Of a DNA stretch of 64,000 bases, positions 11,771-22,078 are shown piece after piece. The notes beneath the pieces were generated by a model. It ran no database searches. It saw nothing but the letters and a program-made list of their open reading frames with translations, and was not told the origin of the DNA. Positions within the stretch are counted from its first letter, which is position 1, and the number at the start of each line of letters is the position of its first letter. The position numbers and the translations under genes were made by a program. The DNA is from Carpediemonas membranifera (Eukaryota > Fornicata): NCBI GenBank assembly GCA_019828565.1, contig JAHDYR010000009.1, positions 186,001 through 250,000 on the forward strand, read 5' to 3'.

Positions 11771-14700
11771 TTACTTGGCCCTTCCCAGGAATACATCCAG
11801 TGCTTCACAACCCTTGACATTCCCATATGGTTCCCATGTGTCCTCTGACGGCTCATATCCCAGCCATCTAACCCGGAACTTCCTGTCTCTCATCCTGGCC
11901 TCACTCGTCGACTCTAGTATGGACTCGACCAGATATTCACCGAGCGTGACTGCCGCGAGTTCCTGGGCCCGTTGCTCGGACAACTCACCCATAAAGGCGC
12001 GAACTCTCTCCGAGGCGACTTGGAACTCCTTCTTTGTGTTGACATCCTTGACGACATAGCCCACCGTGAGGTTCTGCCTCACGATAGGACGCACTAGCTT
12101 CATAGGCCCTCGCCATCCTGACGCCAACTTGGACGGCGGTCCATTCGGGTACTTGACCAACACATAGTCGGACGAGATAGGTGTCGTTGCTGACACTTTG
12201 TCTAGCGCATCTTGGTGCATGACCTTGATTCTCGCCTCTGCCAAGTCTCGGGCTAACTGAGCTGCTTGAACATTACTGCTGGGCTGTCCAGCCATACTCT
12301 GGACGTCTGCCATCATCACGTCTGCCGGGACACGGAAATCGCTACCGAAGATGACCTCGGCCGGTGTTAAGCGTGTCGCGGTGTGGGGAGACGCGTTGAC
12401 GATATACTGCGCGACAGGGAGGGAGTCTGACCACAACTCGCTCCGAAGCTGGTATTGCCTGTTGCGTAAAATGCGCTCAATGCGGCTGTTCGCCCGTTCC
12501 ACAATGCCGTTTGACTGTGGATGGTACGGGGTGGTGACGTGAGTAGCAAACCCTACGCGCACCGATAGATCTGTGAATAGCTTGTTGACGAACTGCTTGC
12601 CACCGTCTGTCTGTAGAACTCTGGGCACGCCGTACCGGAGAATCCATCCGTTGACGAAGGCAGTCACAGCTTCGTCCGCCCTTGTGGACTTGAGTGGGAC
12701 GAGCTCGGTCCACCGCGAGGCCATATCAATAATAACTAAGATGAACTTGTACCCGCGAGACTCTGGTAGGGGGCCAATAGTATCCATGGCTACCCGCTGG
12801 AACGGTCGCAGGCTCGCCGTGTGGAGGTACGGTCTGGACGCCTCGGCCGGCTTGGCGGTAAGTTGGCACACGGGGCAACGATCCATGACCCGCGCTACCC
12901 TATCCACTGGAGCCCGGAGCCCGTTAGATCTCAGCCACTCTACCGTCGTATAAACCGGGAGGTGGGCCTGGCCGTGCATATGAGCTGCCTGGATCTCGTC
13001 ATCGGTAGCTGTTGCCTGTCTGGCAGTTGCGGAGAAGACTCGACTCAGCCCGTCCGCCGCTCCGTTGTCAACCCCGGCCACATGCTTCACTGTGAAGTCT
13101 AGGTCTGCGATTGACTCGTACCAACGCTGGACTTTTGCGTTAGACGATCGTGACATGTAGACCAGGTTCCGGTGGTCAGTGAGGAGAGTAAACGACGTCC
13201 AGCACAGGAAACGGCGCCACCTCTGGAGGGCGGTGACAATCGCATACGCTTCCTGTTCGATCGTGCTCCAACGCGTCTGCACATCTGAGAACGCGTGGGA
13301 CATATAACACACCGGCTTGCCGTCCTGGAGGAGAACACCCCCGATCCCGAGATCAGACGCGTCTGTCATGACCACATGATCCTTCGAAACGTCAAAGTGC
13401 TCGAGTGCCGGTGCGTGGCAGAGGCGGTCCTTAACCTTGGCCAGCGCCTCTGCCTGAGGTAATCCGTCCGGAGCCTCCTTGCCGCTTGCCGCCCGGGCTA
13501 ACGGTCGGATAAGCTCGGAGAAGTTAGGAACAAAGTCTCTCATAAAGTTGAGGAATCCCATAAGGGCCTGCGTGGCCTTCTTCGTCTTCGGTAGCCGCAG
13601 GCCTTCTACATCGCGGATCCTGTCTGGAGCAATCCGGAAACCCGAGCCGGACACAACCCATCCTAGGAACTCCACTTCGGCTAGGCCGAAATGCGACTTC
13701 TCCTTGTTCAACGATAGCTTGAGCTCGTCACATCGGCGGAGCACCTTAGCGAGGTTGGCCAGATATTCCTGCTCCGAGCGTCCAAAGATGATAATGTCAT
13801 CTATATATATAATGCAGGCGTCGCCTAAGAGGTCCTGGAACCCGCGCTCAATCGCGTACTGAAAGTGCGCGCCAGCGTTCTTCAGGCCGAACGGCATTCC
13901 GGTGTATTGGAACTTCCCACGGGGGGTCATAAACGCCGTGTATTGCCTAGAACGCTCGGTCAGCTCGACCTGGTGATACCCTTTCGAGAGGTCGAGAGTG
14001 GCGAAGACCTTGGCACCAGCAAGCCTGGTCAAGCACGTGTTAACCTCGGGGATCGGATAGTCGAATGGCGTGGTCAAATCGTTGATTCTGCGGAAGTCGA
14101 CGACCATCCTGGTCTTGTCCTTGCCCTTGGGGACGAGCAATGCTGGAGAAGAGTATGGCGAGAAGCTGGCCTCGATGTATTTCTTCGACAGTAGTTCGTT
14201 GACGTGCTCGTCGAACAGGCCCTGCTTCTGGTACGGTATGTAATTGGATCTCGTGGCGACGACGCGGTCCTCCTTGAGTACGAGGTCGTATGGCTCTAAT
14301 GCTGAGAACCCTTCTCGAGCATCAAAGCAATGAGCATAAGCTGCGAGGATGCGGTCATGAGTGAGAGTGTAGTCCGAAGACAGAGTATACGCCTGGAGCG
14401 GCTCAGGCTCTGGCACGAAAGGCTCCAAGGCGTCTTCATTGTCAGACTGAGACGGTTCACACAAGCTAGGGAGAATACCCCACTCGACCATGGTCTGATA
14501 TGACAAGAGGAGATCATAAGCACAGTCAACCCCATACGCGGAGACTGTGGTGGATAGACCTTTCGGGGTGAAAGGTGACTTACACATCTTCAACGGCACC
14601 TCATAACACGTATCAGTCTCGATCGTTCCACCCGGAGTCTTGATCTTAATGGGTGCAGCGAGCTTCGTCGGAATGAGCTCGGCCGCTCTGGCGGAAGCCG

Positions 14701-15733
14701 GGTTGACAAGAGAAATGTCAGCACCACAGTCGAATAAGACACGGTGCCATGTGGTAGATTCGTCGCTACCCATAGGGACGACGGCACTCACGACGGGTAG
14801 GGAGCGCTGGCCTTCAGCCGCCGACGTAGAAACAGAGACAGAGAAGCATGATCTGGGGTTTACCTGACAGAACTTGTCTAGGTGCCCCGACTTGCCGCAC
14901 TTCGCGCACACGGCCTTCTCTCTGGTGCATTCGAAAGCGCGGTGGTTCGGCCTGCCGCAGTTAAAGCATACGATGTCTCGCTGGTGACCGTGGTGTTGCG
15001 TCTGCTGCTGACGCTGACCGTGACGTTGGCCTTGCTGGTGGAAGTGCGTCTGATACTGGCGGGGCTGGTGTTGCTGCCGCTTGTCTTGGCGCGGCTGATC
15101 CTGAGGCTCGCGCTGCTCACGCGGGGGGCGTTTGCGGACAGCGGACTGCTTAGAGCGTTCGCGCTCTTGAGCAGGGGCAGGCTTGGACGTTGAAGTGAGC
15201 TTGATTGCTTCCTCCAGACGCTTACATGTCAGGAGGGCGGTCGAAAAGGTCGCGTCAAGTGACAGACCCTTGGAGGCGTGAGAAACCTCCTCTCTGAGCG
15301 TTTCGTCTTGGATTCCGCGCAAAAACTGGCCGCGAAGGACTGAATCCTTGCCCGTGGGTGCAATGAGACGGCGGCGGGAAGCGAAGCGGTCGATATAGAG
15401 AGATAGGCGGCCAATATCGATACCAGTGGTCGATAGGTCGAAAAGGCGGCGCTCAAGGATCGCATCGGAGGGCTTAACAATGTCCACAATCGCCTGGAAT
15501 ACGATGTCCTCGCGTTCGTGCTTCGTTCTTTTGGAGCCATCATCGTGATGTTTTGCGGCCTGATACTTTCTGGTAATATCAGTACCCATCGCCTTGCAGT
15601 ATGAGGTCACCGCGGGTCCGAGTCGCTTAAGCAAGCGCCTCTTTCCGCCCGCGCGAACATGCTTATCCAATTTCTCGGCAAATGAGAGGACTGCGTGAAT
15701 CTCAGGCTGTGTACATAAAGGTCCCTTATCCAT
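11771..15733 (-). CDS. Ty3/gypsy Gag-Pol polyprotein with C-terminal chromodomain
   Basis: One uninterrupted 1320-residue frame from ATG 15733; the frame opens 21 codons earlier at a GTG. Domains in order: helical Gag-like region; Q/R/H-rich linker; two zinc knuckles (CFNCGRPNHRAFEC and CAKCGKSGHLDKFC, around residues 256-289); aspartic protease with an unusual DCGA active-site motif; reverse transcriptase with YIDD near residue 644; RNase H (TDAS); integrase with D, D and E in DTIGP, QTDGG and NGIVER; and a C-terminal chromodomain ending WLGYEPSEDTWEPY. This order defines a chromovirus-like Ty3/gypsy element that copies its RNA and integrates the cDNA, with the chromodomain usually steering insertion to marked chromatin. 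Gag and Pol share a frame, so no frameshift is needed. The ORF looks intact even though no LTRs are visible. Confidence 0.93.
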   Translation of the reverse strand: MDKGPLCTQPEIHAVLSFAEKLDKHVRAGGKRRLLKRLGPAVTSYCKAMGTDITRKYQAAKHHDDGSKRTKHEREDIVFQAIVDIVKPSDAILERRLFDLSTTGIDIGRLSLYIDRFASRRRLIAPTGKDSVLRGQFLRGIQDETLREEVSHASKGLSLDATFSTALLTCKRLEEAIKLTSTSKPAPAQERERSKQSAVRKRPPREQREPQDQPRQDKRQQHQPRQYQTHFHQQGQRHGQRQQQTQHHGHQRDIVCFNCGRPNHRAFECTREKAVCAKCGKSGHLDKFCQVNPRSCFSVSVSTSAAEGQRSLPVVSAVVPMGSDESTTWHRVLFDCGADISLVNPASARAAELIPTKLAAPIKIKTPGGTIETDTCYEVPLKMCKSPFTPKGLSTTVSAYGVDCAYDLLLSYQTMVEWGILPSLCEPSQSDNEDALEPFVPEPEPLQAYTLSSDYTLTHDRILAAYAHCFDAREGFSALEPYDLVLKEDRVVATRSNYIPYQKQGLFDEHVNELLSKKYIEASFSPYSSPALLVPKGKDKTRMVVDFRRINDLTTPFDYPIPEVNTCLTRLAGAKVFATLDLSKGYHQVELTERSRQYTAFMTPRGKFQYTGMPFGLKNAGAHFQYAIERGFQDLLGDACIIYIDDIIIFGRSEQEYLANLAKVLRRCDELKLSLNKEKSHFGLAEVEFLGWVVSGSGFRIAPDRIRDVEGLRLPKTKKATQALMGFLNFMRDFVPNFSELIRPLARAASGKEAPDGLPQAEALAKVKDRLCHAPALEHFDVSKDHVVMTDASDLGIGGVLLQDGKPVCYMSHAFSDVQTRWSTIEQEAYAIVTALQRWRRFLCWTSFTLLTDHRNLVYMSRSSNAKVQRWYESIADLDFTVKHVAGVDNGAADGLSRVFSATARQATATDDEIQAAHMHGQAHLPVYTTVEWLRSNGLRAPVDRVARVMDRCPVCQLTAKPAEASRPYLHTASLRPFQRVAMDTIGPLPESRGYKFILVIIDMASRWTELVPLKSTRADEAVTAFVNGWILRYGVPRVLQTDGGKQFVNKLFTDLSVRVGFATHVTTPYHPQSNGIVERANSRIERILRNRQYQLRSELWSDSLPVAQYIVNASPHTATRLTPAEVIFGSDFRVPADVMMADVQSMAGQPSSNVQAAQLARDLAEARIKVMHQDALDKVSATTPISSDYVLVKYPNGPPSKLASGWRGPMKLVRPIVRQNLTVGYVVKDVNTKKEFQVASERVRAFMGELSEQRAQELAAVTLGEYLVESILESTSEARMRDRKFRVRWLGYEPSEDTWEPYGNVKGCEALDVFLGRAK

Positions 15734-15786
15734 TAGTTTGGAAGTAAGCTTACTGTGATCACTAAGGAAAAAGACTTTACAAAGAG

Positions 15787-15810
15787 AGCTCGACACAAGG
15801 GTGTCGAGCT
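15787..15810. other. Perfect 10-bp hairpin in the leader of the Ty3-like ORF
   Basis: AGCTCGACAC-AAGG-GTGTCGAGCT is a perfect inverted repeat with a 4-nt loop, 54 bp upstream of the Gag-Pol ATG. A structured leader (priming, packaging or translation control) is possible; nothing in the sequence decides between these. Confidence 0.6.
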
Positions 15811-15860
15811 GGACGGATCAAGACCGTATCAAATACGTATCTCATATATAAATGGCTGAC

Positions 15861-18800
15861 ACTTTCAAGTCTTGTGTTTCTGGGTGTCTGTGCGTTCTTG
15901 TTACGGTCTGGTGCTGCCGGGACATGCGAGGGAATTCTCTCGTCGGTCCCAGAAGCTCCACGCTCTGACTTGACCGCCCGATGCCTTCTCAATGGTTCTC
16001 CAGGTGCTCCAAAAGGGCATTTCTGCAACTCTGGACAACAATCCTCAACTTCTGTTTCTTCAATGCAAGAGCCAGAGTTTTTTGGATGACGCTTGAGTTA
16101 TACCAGTCACAGTCTGGCCCTTTCCTTGTGTGGAATCTTCGCGTGCGCTGGTCTACCGCAGTCAGGTGTTCGTCCAGCCCAGAGCGCGGGAATCATTGCG
16201 CAGGACGATGATGTGGCCTTATTGTACATATAGGCATTCAAAAACATATGAAGCACCTCCAATTATCAGTACAGCACGAGTTTTGTCGACTCTTCTTTTC
16301 CGAACAATTAGTTCTTTGCCAAATGAGGCCAGTACTTTGCTTCCCAGTGACCGACTGACTATCCTTTTTGATAAGATGCACTGACATCTGCTGCTGACAG
16401 GGACGTGCCCATGTCAAAACTTGCAGTTTGCTTGGGTTCGCCGAGAAACTTGCAACCAAAACTGATGATTTTCCTAATCAAACCTCTTTGATTGTTCTTG
16501 TCGTGATTTATTCTGCTAGTCTGCTGTTTCGGATTCTTCCTGACAGCCTGCTAGTTCTATTGACCGCTTTGTGCTCTTTCACCTTTTATGCTTTCAAGTC
16601 TTGTGTTTCTGGGTGTCTGTGCGTTCTTGTTACGGTCTGGTGCTGCCGGGACATGCGAGGGAATTCTCTCGTCGGTCCCAGAAGCTCCACGCTCTGACTT
16701 GACCGCCCGATGCCTTCTCAATGGTTCTCCAGGTGCTCCAAAAGGGCATTTCTGCAACTCTGGACAACAATCCTCAACTTCTGTTTCTTCAATGCAAGAG
16801 CCAGAGTTTTTTGGATGACGCTTGAGTTATACCAGTCACAGTCTGGCCCTTTCCTTGTGTGGAATCTTCGCGTGCGCTGGTCTACCGCAGTCAGGTGTTC
16901 GTCCAGCCCAGAGCGCGGGAATCATTGCGCAGGACGATGATGTGGCCTTATTGTACATATAGGCATTCAAAAACATATGAAGCACCTCCAATTATCAGTA
17001 CAGCACGAGTTTTGTCGACTCTTCTTTTCCGAACAATTAGTTCTTTTGCCAAATGAGGCCAGTACTTTGCTTCCCAGTGACCGACTGACTATCCTTTTTG
17101 ATAAGATGCACTGACATCTGCTGCTGACAGGGACGTGCCCATGTCAAAACTTGCAGTTTGCTTGGGTTCGCCGAGAAACTTGCAACCAAAACTGATGATT
17201 TTCCTAATCAAACCTCTTTGATTGTTCTTGTCGTGATTTATTCTGCTAGTCTGCTGTTTCGGATTCTTCCTGACAGCCTGCTAGTTCTATTGACCGCTTT
17301 GTGCTCTTTCACCTTTTATGCTTTCAAGTCTTGTGTTTCTGGGTGTCTGTGCGTTCTTGTTACGGTCTGGTGCTGCCGGGACATGCGAGGGAATTCTCTC
17401 GTCGGTCCCAGAAGCTCCACGCTCTGACTTGACCGCCCGATGCCTTCTCAATGGTTCTCCAGGTGCTCCAAAAGGGCATTTCTGCAACTCTGGACAACAA
17501 TCCTCAACTTCTGTTTCTTCAATGCAAGAGCCAGAGTTTTTTGGATGACGCTTGAGTTATACCAGTCACAGTCTGGCCCTTTCCTTGTGTGGAATCTTCG
17601 CGTGCGCTGGTCTACCGCAGTCAGGTGTTCGTCCAGCCCAGAGCGCGGGAATCATTGCGCAGGACGATGATGTGGCCTTATTGTACATATAGGCATTCAA
17701 AAACATATGAAGCACCTCCAATTATCAGTACAGCACGAGTTTTGTCGACTCTTCTTTTCCGAACAATTAGTTCTTTTGCCAAATGAGGCCAGTACTTTGC
17801 TTCCCAGTGACCGACTGACTATCCTTTTTGATAAGATGCACTGACATCTGCTGCTGACAGGGACGTGCCCATGTCAAAACTTGCAGTTTGCTTGGGTTCG
17901 CCGAGAAACTTGCAACCAAAACTGATGATTTTCCTAATCAAACCTCTTTGATTGTTCTTGTCGTGATTTATTCTGCTAGTCTGCTGTTTCGGATTCTTCC
18001 TGACAGCCTGCTAGTTCTATTGACCGCTTTGTGCTCTTTAACCTTTTATGCTTTCAAGTCTTGTGTTTCTGGGTGTCTGTGCGTTCTTGTTACGGTCTGG
18101 TGCTGCCGGGACATGCGAGGGAATTCTCTCGTCGGTCCCAGAAGCTCCACGCTCTGACTTGACCGCCCGATGCCTTCTCAATGGTTCTCCAGGTGCTCCA
18201 AAAGGGCATTTCTGCAACTCTGGACAACAATCCTCAACTTCTGTTTCTTCAATGCAAGAGCCAGAGTTTTTTGGATGACGCTTGAGTTATACCAGTCACA
18301 GTCTGGCCCTTTCCTTGTGTGGAATCTTCGCGTGCGCTGGTCTACCGCAGTCAGGTGTTCGTCCAGCCCAGAGCGCGGGAATCATTGCGCAGGACGATGA
18401 TGTGGCCTTATTGTACATATAGGCATTCAAAAACATATGAAGCACCTCCAATTATCAGTACAGCACGAGTTTTGTCGACTCTTCTTTTCCGAACAATTAG
18501 TTCTTTGCCAAATGAGGCCAGTACTTTGCTTCCCAGTGACCGACTGACTATCCTTTTTGATAAGATGCACTGACATCTGCTGCTGACAGGGACGTGCCCA
18601 TGTCAAAACTTGCAGTTTGCTTGGGTTCGCCGAGAAACTTGCAACCAAAACTGATGATTTTCCTAATCAAACCTCTTTGATTGTTCTTGTCGTGATTTAT
18701 TCTGCTAGTCTGCTGTTTCGGATTCTTCCTGACAGCCTGCTAGTTCTATTGACCGCTTTGTGCTCTTTCACCTTTTATGCTTTCAAGTCTTGTGTTTCTG

Positions 18801-21800
18801 GGTGTCTGTGCGTTCTTGTTACGGTCTGGTGCTGCCGGGACATGCGAGGGAATTCTCTCGTCGGTCCCAGAAGCTCCACGCTCTGACTTGACCGCCCGAT
18901 GCCTTCTCAATGGTTCTCCAGGTGCTCCAAAAGGGCATTTCTGCAACTCTGGACAACAATCCTCAACTTCTGTTTCTTCAATGCAAGAGCCAGAGTTTTT
19001 TGGATGACGCTTGAGTTATACCAGTCACAGTCTGGCCCTTTCCTTGTGTGGAATCTTCGCGTGCGCTGGTCTACCGCAGTCAGGTGTTCGTCCAGCCCAG
19101 AGCGCGGGAATCATTGCGCAGGACGATGATGTGGCCTTATTGTACATATAGGCATTCAAAAACATATGAAGCACCTCCAATTATCAGTACAGCACGAGTT
19201 TTGTCGACTCTTCTTTTCCGAACAATTAGTTCTTTTGCCAAATGAGGCCAGTACTTTGCTTCCCAGTGACCGACTGACTATCCTTTTTGATAAGATGCAC
19301 TGACATCTGCTGCTGACAGGGACGTGCCCATGTCAAAACTTGCAGTTTGCTTGGGTTCGCCGAGAAACTTGCAACCAAAACTGATGATTTTCCTAATCAA
19401 ACCTCTTTGATTGTTCTTGTCGTGATTTATTCTGCTAGTCTGCTGTTTCGGATTCTTCCTGACAGCCTGCTAGTTCTATTGACCGCTTTGTGCTCTTTCA
19501 CCTTTTATGCTTTCAAGTCTTGTGTTTCTGGGTGTCTGTGCGTTCTTGTTACGGTCTGGTGCTGCCGGGACATGCGAGGGAATTCTCTCGTCGGTCCCAG
19601 AAGCTCCACGCTCTGACTTGACCGCCCGATGCCTTCTCAATGGTTCTCCAGGTGCTCCAAAAGGGCATTTCTGCAACTCTGGACAACAATCCTCAACTTC
19701 TGTTTCTTCAATGCAAGAGCCAGAGTTTTTTGGATGACGCTTGAGTTATACCAGTCACAGTCTGGCCCTTTCCTTGTGTGGAATCTTCGCGTGCGCTGGT
19801 CTACCGCAGTCAGGTGTTCGTCCAGCCCAGAGCGCGGGAATCATTGCGCAGGACGATGATGTGGCCTTATTGTACATATAGGCATTCAAAAACATATGAA
19901 GCACCTCCAATTATCAGTACAGCACGAGTTTTGTCGACTCTTCTTTTCCGAACAATTAGTTCTTTGCCAAATGAGGCCAGTACTTTGCTTCCCAGTGACC
20001 GACTGACTATCCTTTTTGATAAGATGCACTGACATCTGCTGCTGACAGGGACGTGCCCATGTCAAAACTTGCAGTTTGCTTGGGTTCGCCGAGAAACTTG
20101 CAACCAAAACTGATGATTTTCCTAATCAAACCTCTTTGATTGTTCTTGTCGTGATTTATTCTGCTAGTCTGCTGTTTCGGATTCTTCCTGACAGCCTGCT
20201 AGTTCTATTGACCGCTTTGTGCTCTTTCACCTTTTATGCTTTCAAGTCTTGTGTTTCTGGGTGTCTGTGCGTTCTTGTTACGGTCTGGTGCTGCCGGGAC
20301 ATGCGAGGGAATTCTCTCGTCGGTCCCAGAAGCTCCACGCTCTGACTTGACCGCCCGATGCCTTCTCAATGGTTCTCCAGGTGCTCCAAAAGGGCATTTC
20401 TGCAACTCTGGACAACAATCCTCAACTTCTGTTTCTTCAATGCAAGAGCCAGAGTTTTTTGGATGACGCTTGAGTTATACCAGTCACAGTCTGGCCCTTT
20501 CCTTGTGTGGAATCTTCGCGTGCGCTGGTCTACCGCAGTCAGGTGTTCGTCCAGCCCAGAGCGCGGGAATCATTGCGCAGGACGATGATGTGGCCTTATT
20601 GTACATATAGGCATTCAAAAACATATGAAGCACCTCCAATTATCAGTACAGCACGAGTTTTGTCGACTCTTCTTTTCCGAACAATTAGTTCTTTTGCCAA
20701 ATGAGGCCAGTACTTTGCTTCCCAGTGACCGACTGACTATCCTTTTTGATAAGATGCACTGACATCTGCTGCTGACAGGGACGTGCCCATGTCAAAACTT
20801 GCAGTTTGCTTGGGTTCGCCGAGAAACTTGCAACCAAAACTGATGATTTTCCTAATCAAACCTCTTTGATTGTTCTTGTCGTGATTTATTCTGCTAGTCT
20901 GCTGTTTCGGATTCTTCCTGACAGCCTGCTAGTTCTATTGACCGCTTTGTGCTCTTTCACCTTTTATGCTTTCAAGTCTTGTGTTTCTGGGTGTCTGTGC
21001 GTTCTTGTTACGGTCTGGTGCTGCCGGGACATGCGAGGGAATTCTCTCGTCGGTCCCAGAAGCTCCACGCTCTGACTTGACCGCCCGATGCCTTCTCAAT
21101 GGTTCTCCAGGTGCTCCAAAAGGGCATTTCTGCAACTCTGGACAACAATCCTCAACTTCTGTTTCTTCAATGCAAGAGCCAGAGTTTTTTGGATGACGCT
21201 TGAGTTATACCAGTCACAGTCTGGCCCTTTCCTTGTGTGGAATCTTCGCGTGCGCTGGTCTACCGCAGTCAGGTGTTCGTCCAGCCCAGAGCGCGGGAAT
21301 CATTGCGCAGGACGATGATGTGGCCTTATTGTACATATAGGCATTCAAAAACATATGAAGCACCTCCAATTATCAGTACAGCACGAGTTTTGTCGACTCT
21401 TCTTTTCCGAACAATTAGTTCTTTTGCCAAATGAGGCCAGTACTTTGCTTCCCAGTGACCGACTGACTATCCTTTTTGATAAGATGCACTGACATCTGCT
21501 GCTGACAGGGACGTGCCCATGTCAAAACTTGCAGTTTGCTTGGGTTCGCCGAGAAACTTGCAACCAAAACTGATGATTTTCCTAATCAAACCTCTTTGAT
21601 TGTTCTTGTCGTGATTTATTCTGCTAGTCTGCTGTTTCGGATTCTTCCTGACAGCCTGCTAGTTCTATTGACCGCTTTGTGCTCTTTCACCTTTTATGCT
21701 TTCAAGTCTTGTGTTTCTGGGTGTCTGTGCGTTCTTGTTACGGTCTGGTGCTGCCGGGACATGCGAGGGAATTCTCTCGTCGGTCCCAGAAGCTCCACGC

Positions 21801-21986
21801 TCTGACTTGACCGCCCGATGCCTTCTCAATGGTTCTCCAGGTGCTCCAAAAGGGCATTTCTGCAACTCTGGACAACAATCCTCAACTTCTGTTTCTTCAA
21901 TGCAAGAGCCAGAGTTTTTTGGATGACGCTTGAGTTATACCAGTCACAGTCTGGCCCTTTCCTTGTGTGGAATCTTCGCGTGCGCT
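15861..21986. repeat. Satellite array 2, ~730-bp unit, about 8.4 copies before the insertion
   Basis: Same unit as array 1, entering mid-unit at ctttcaagtcttg next to the Ty3-like element. All copies carry the cttcttttccg variant found only in the right part of array 1. A T-run polymorphism (ttctttgcc, 3 T, versus ttcttttgcc, 4 T) runs through successive copies from ~16130 as 3-4-4-3-4-3-4-4, followed by a 3-T copy after the insertion. This hints at a partly disrupted three-copy higher-order pattern. The array is split by a retrotransposon at 21987. Confidence 0.96.
21983..21986. repeat. Target-site duplication (CGCT), left copy
   Basis: The satellite reads gcgtgcgctggtc. CGCT is present directly before the left LTR and again directly after the right LTR (26407-26410), giving a 4-bp target duplication. 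Confidence 0.85.
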
Positions 21987-22056
21987 TGCGGCGGCAAACG
22001 GAATTCTCTTTACATAAACTGCACTGACTCGAGCGCCGTCGTGTGTTACCACAACA
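21987..22056 (-). repeat. 3' LTR (70 bp)
   Basis: Begins tgcggcggcaaacgg on the plus strand and ends accacaaca. Identical to 26337-26406. It lies downstream of the integrase reading frame, so it is the 3' LTR of this minus-strand element. The length is far below the few hundred bp usual for Ty3/gypsy. Confidence 0.95.
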
Positions 22057-22078
22057 CTCTACCCCCTCGTCTTCTTCC
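22057..22078 (-). promoter_or_regulatory. Candidate polypurine tract
   Basis: On the minus strand the bases just before the 3' LTR read gaagaagacgagggggtag followed by ag. This purine-rich tract sits where plus-strand DNA priming is expected in LTR elements. It overlaps the end of the integrase frame. Confidence 0.7.

Larger units (their letters stand above)
11771..15860 (-). mobile_element. Ty3/gypsy-type retroelement without visible LTRs
   Basis: A minus-strand Gag-Pol ORF with a complete domain set sits between the end of a host-like gene (stop at 11741, 29 bp away) and satellite array 2, which begins mid-unit at 15861. I searched the short spaces on both sides (11742-11770 and 15734-15860) by eye for a direct repeat that could be a pair of LTRs and found none. 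No target-site duplication is visible either. The 5' leader carries a perfect hairpin (15787-15810). The outer limits are therefore only operational: the stop codon on one side, the satellite junction on the other. Confidence 0.75.

Noticed and set aside
15734-15860. Satellite unit acting as the LTR of the first Ty3-like element
   Set aside because: Satellite DNA touches only the 5' side of the element; the 3' side ends next to a host-like gene with no satellite or other matching repeat.
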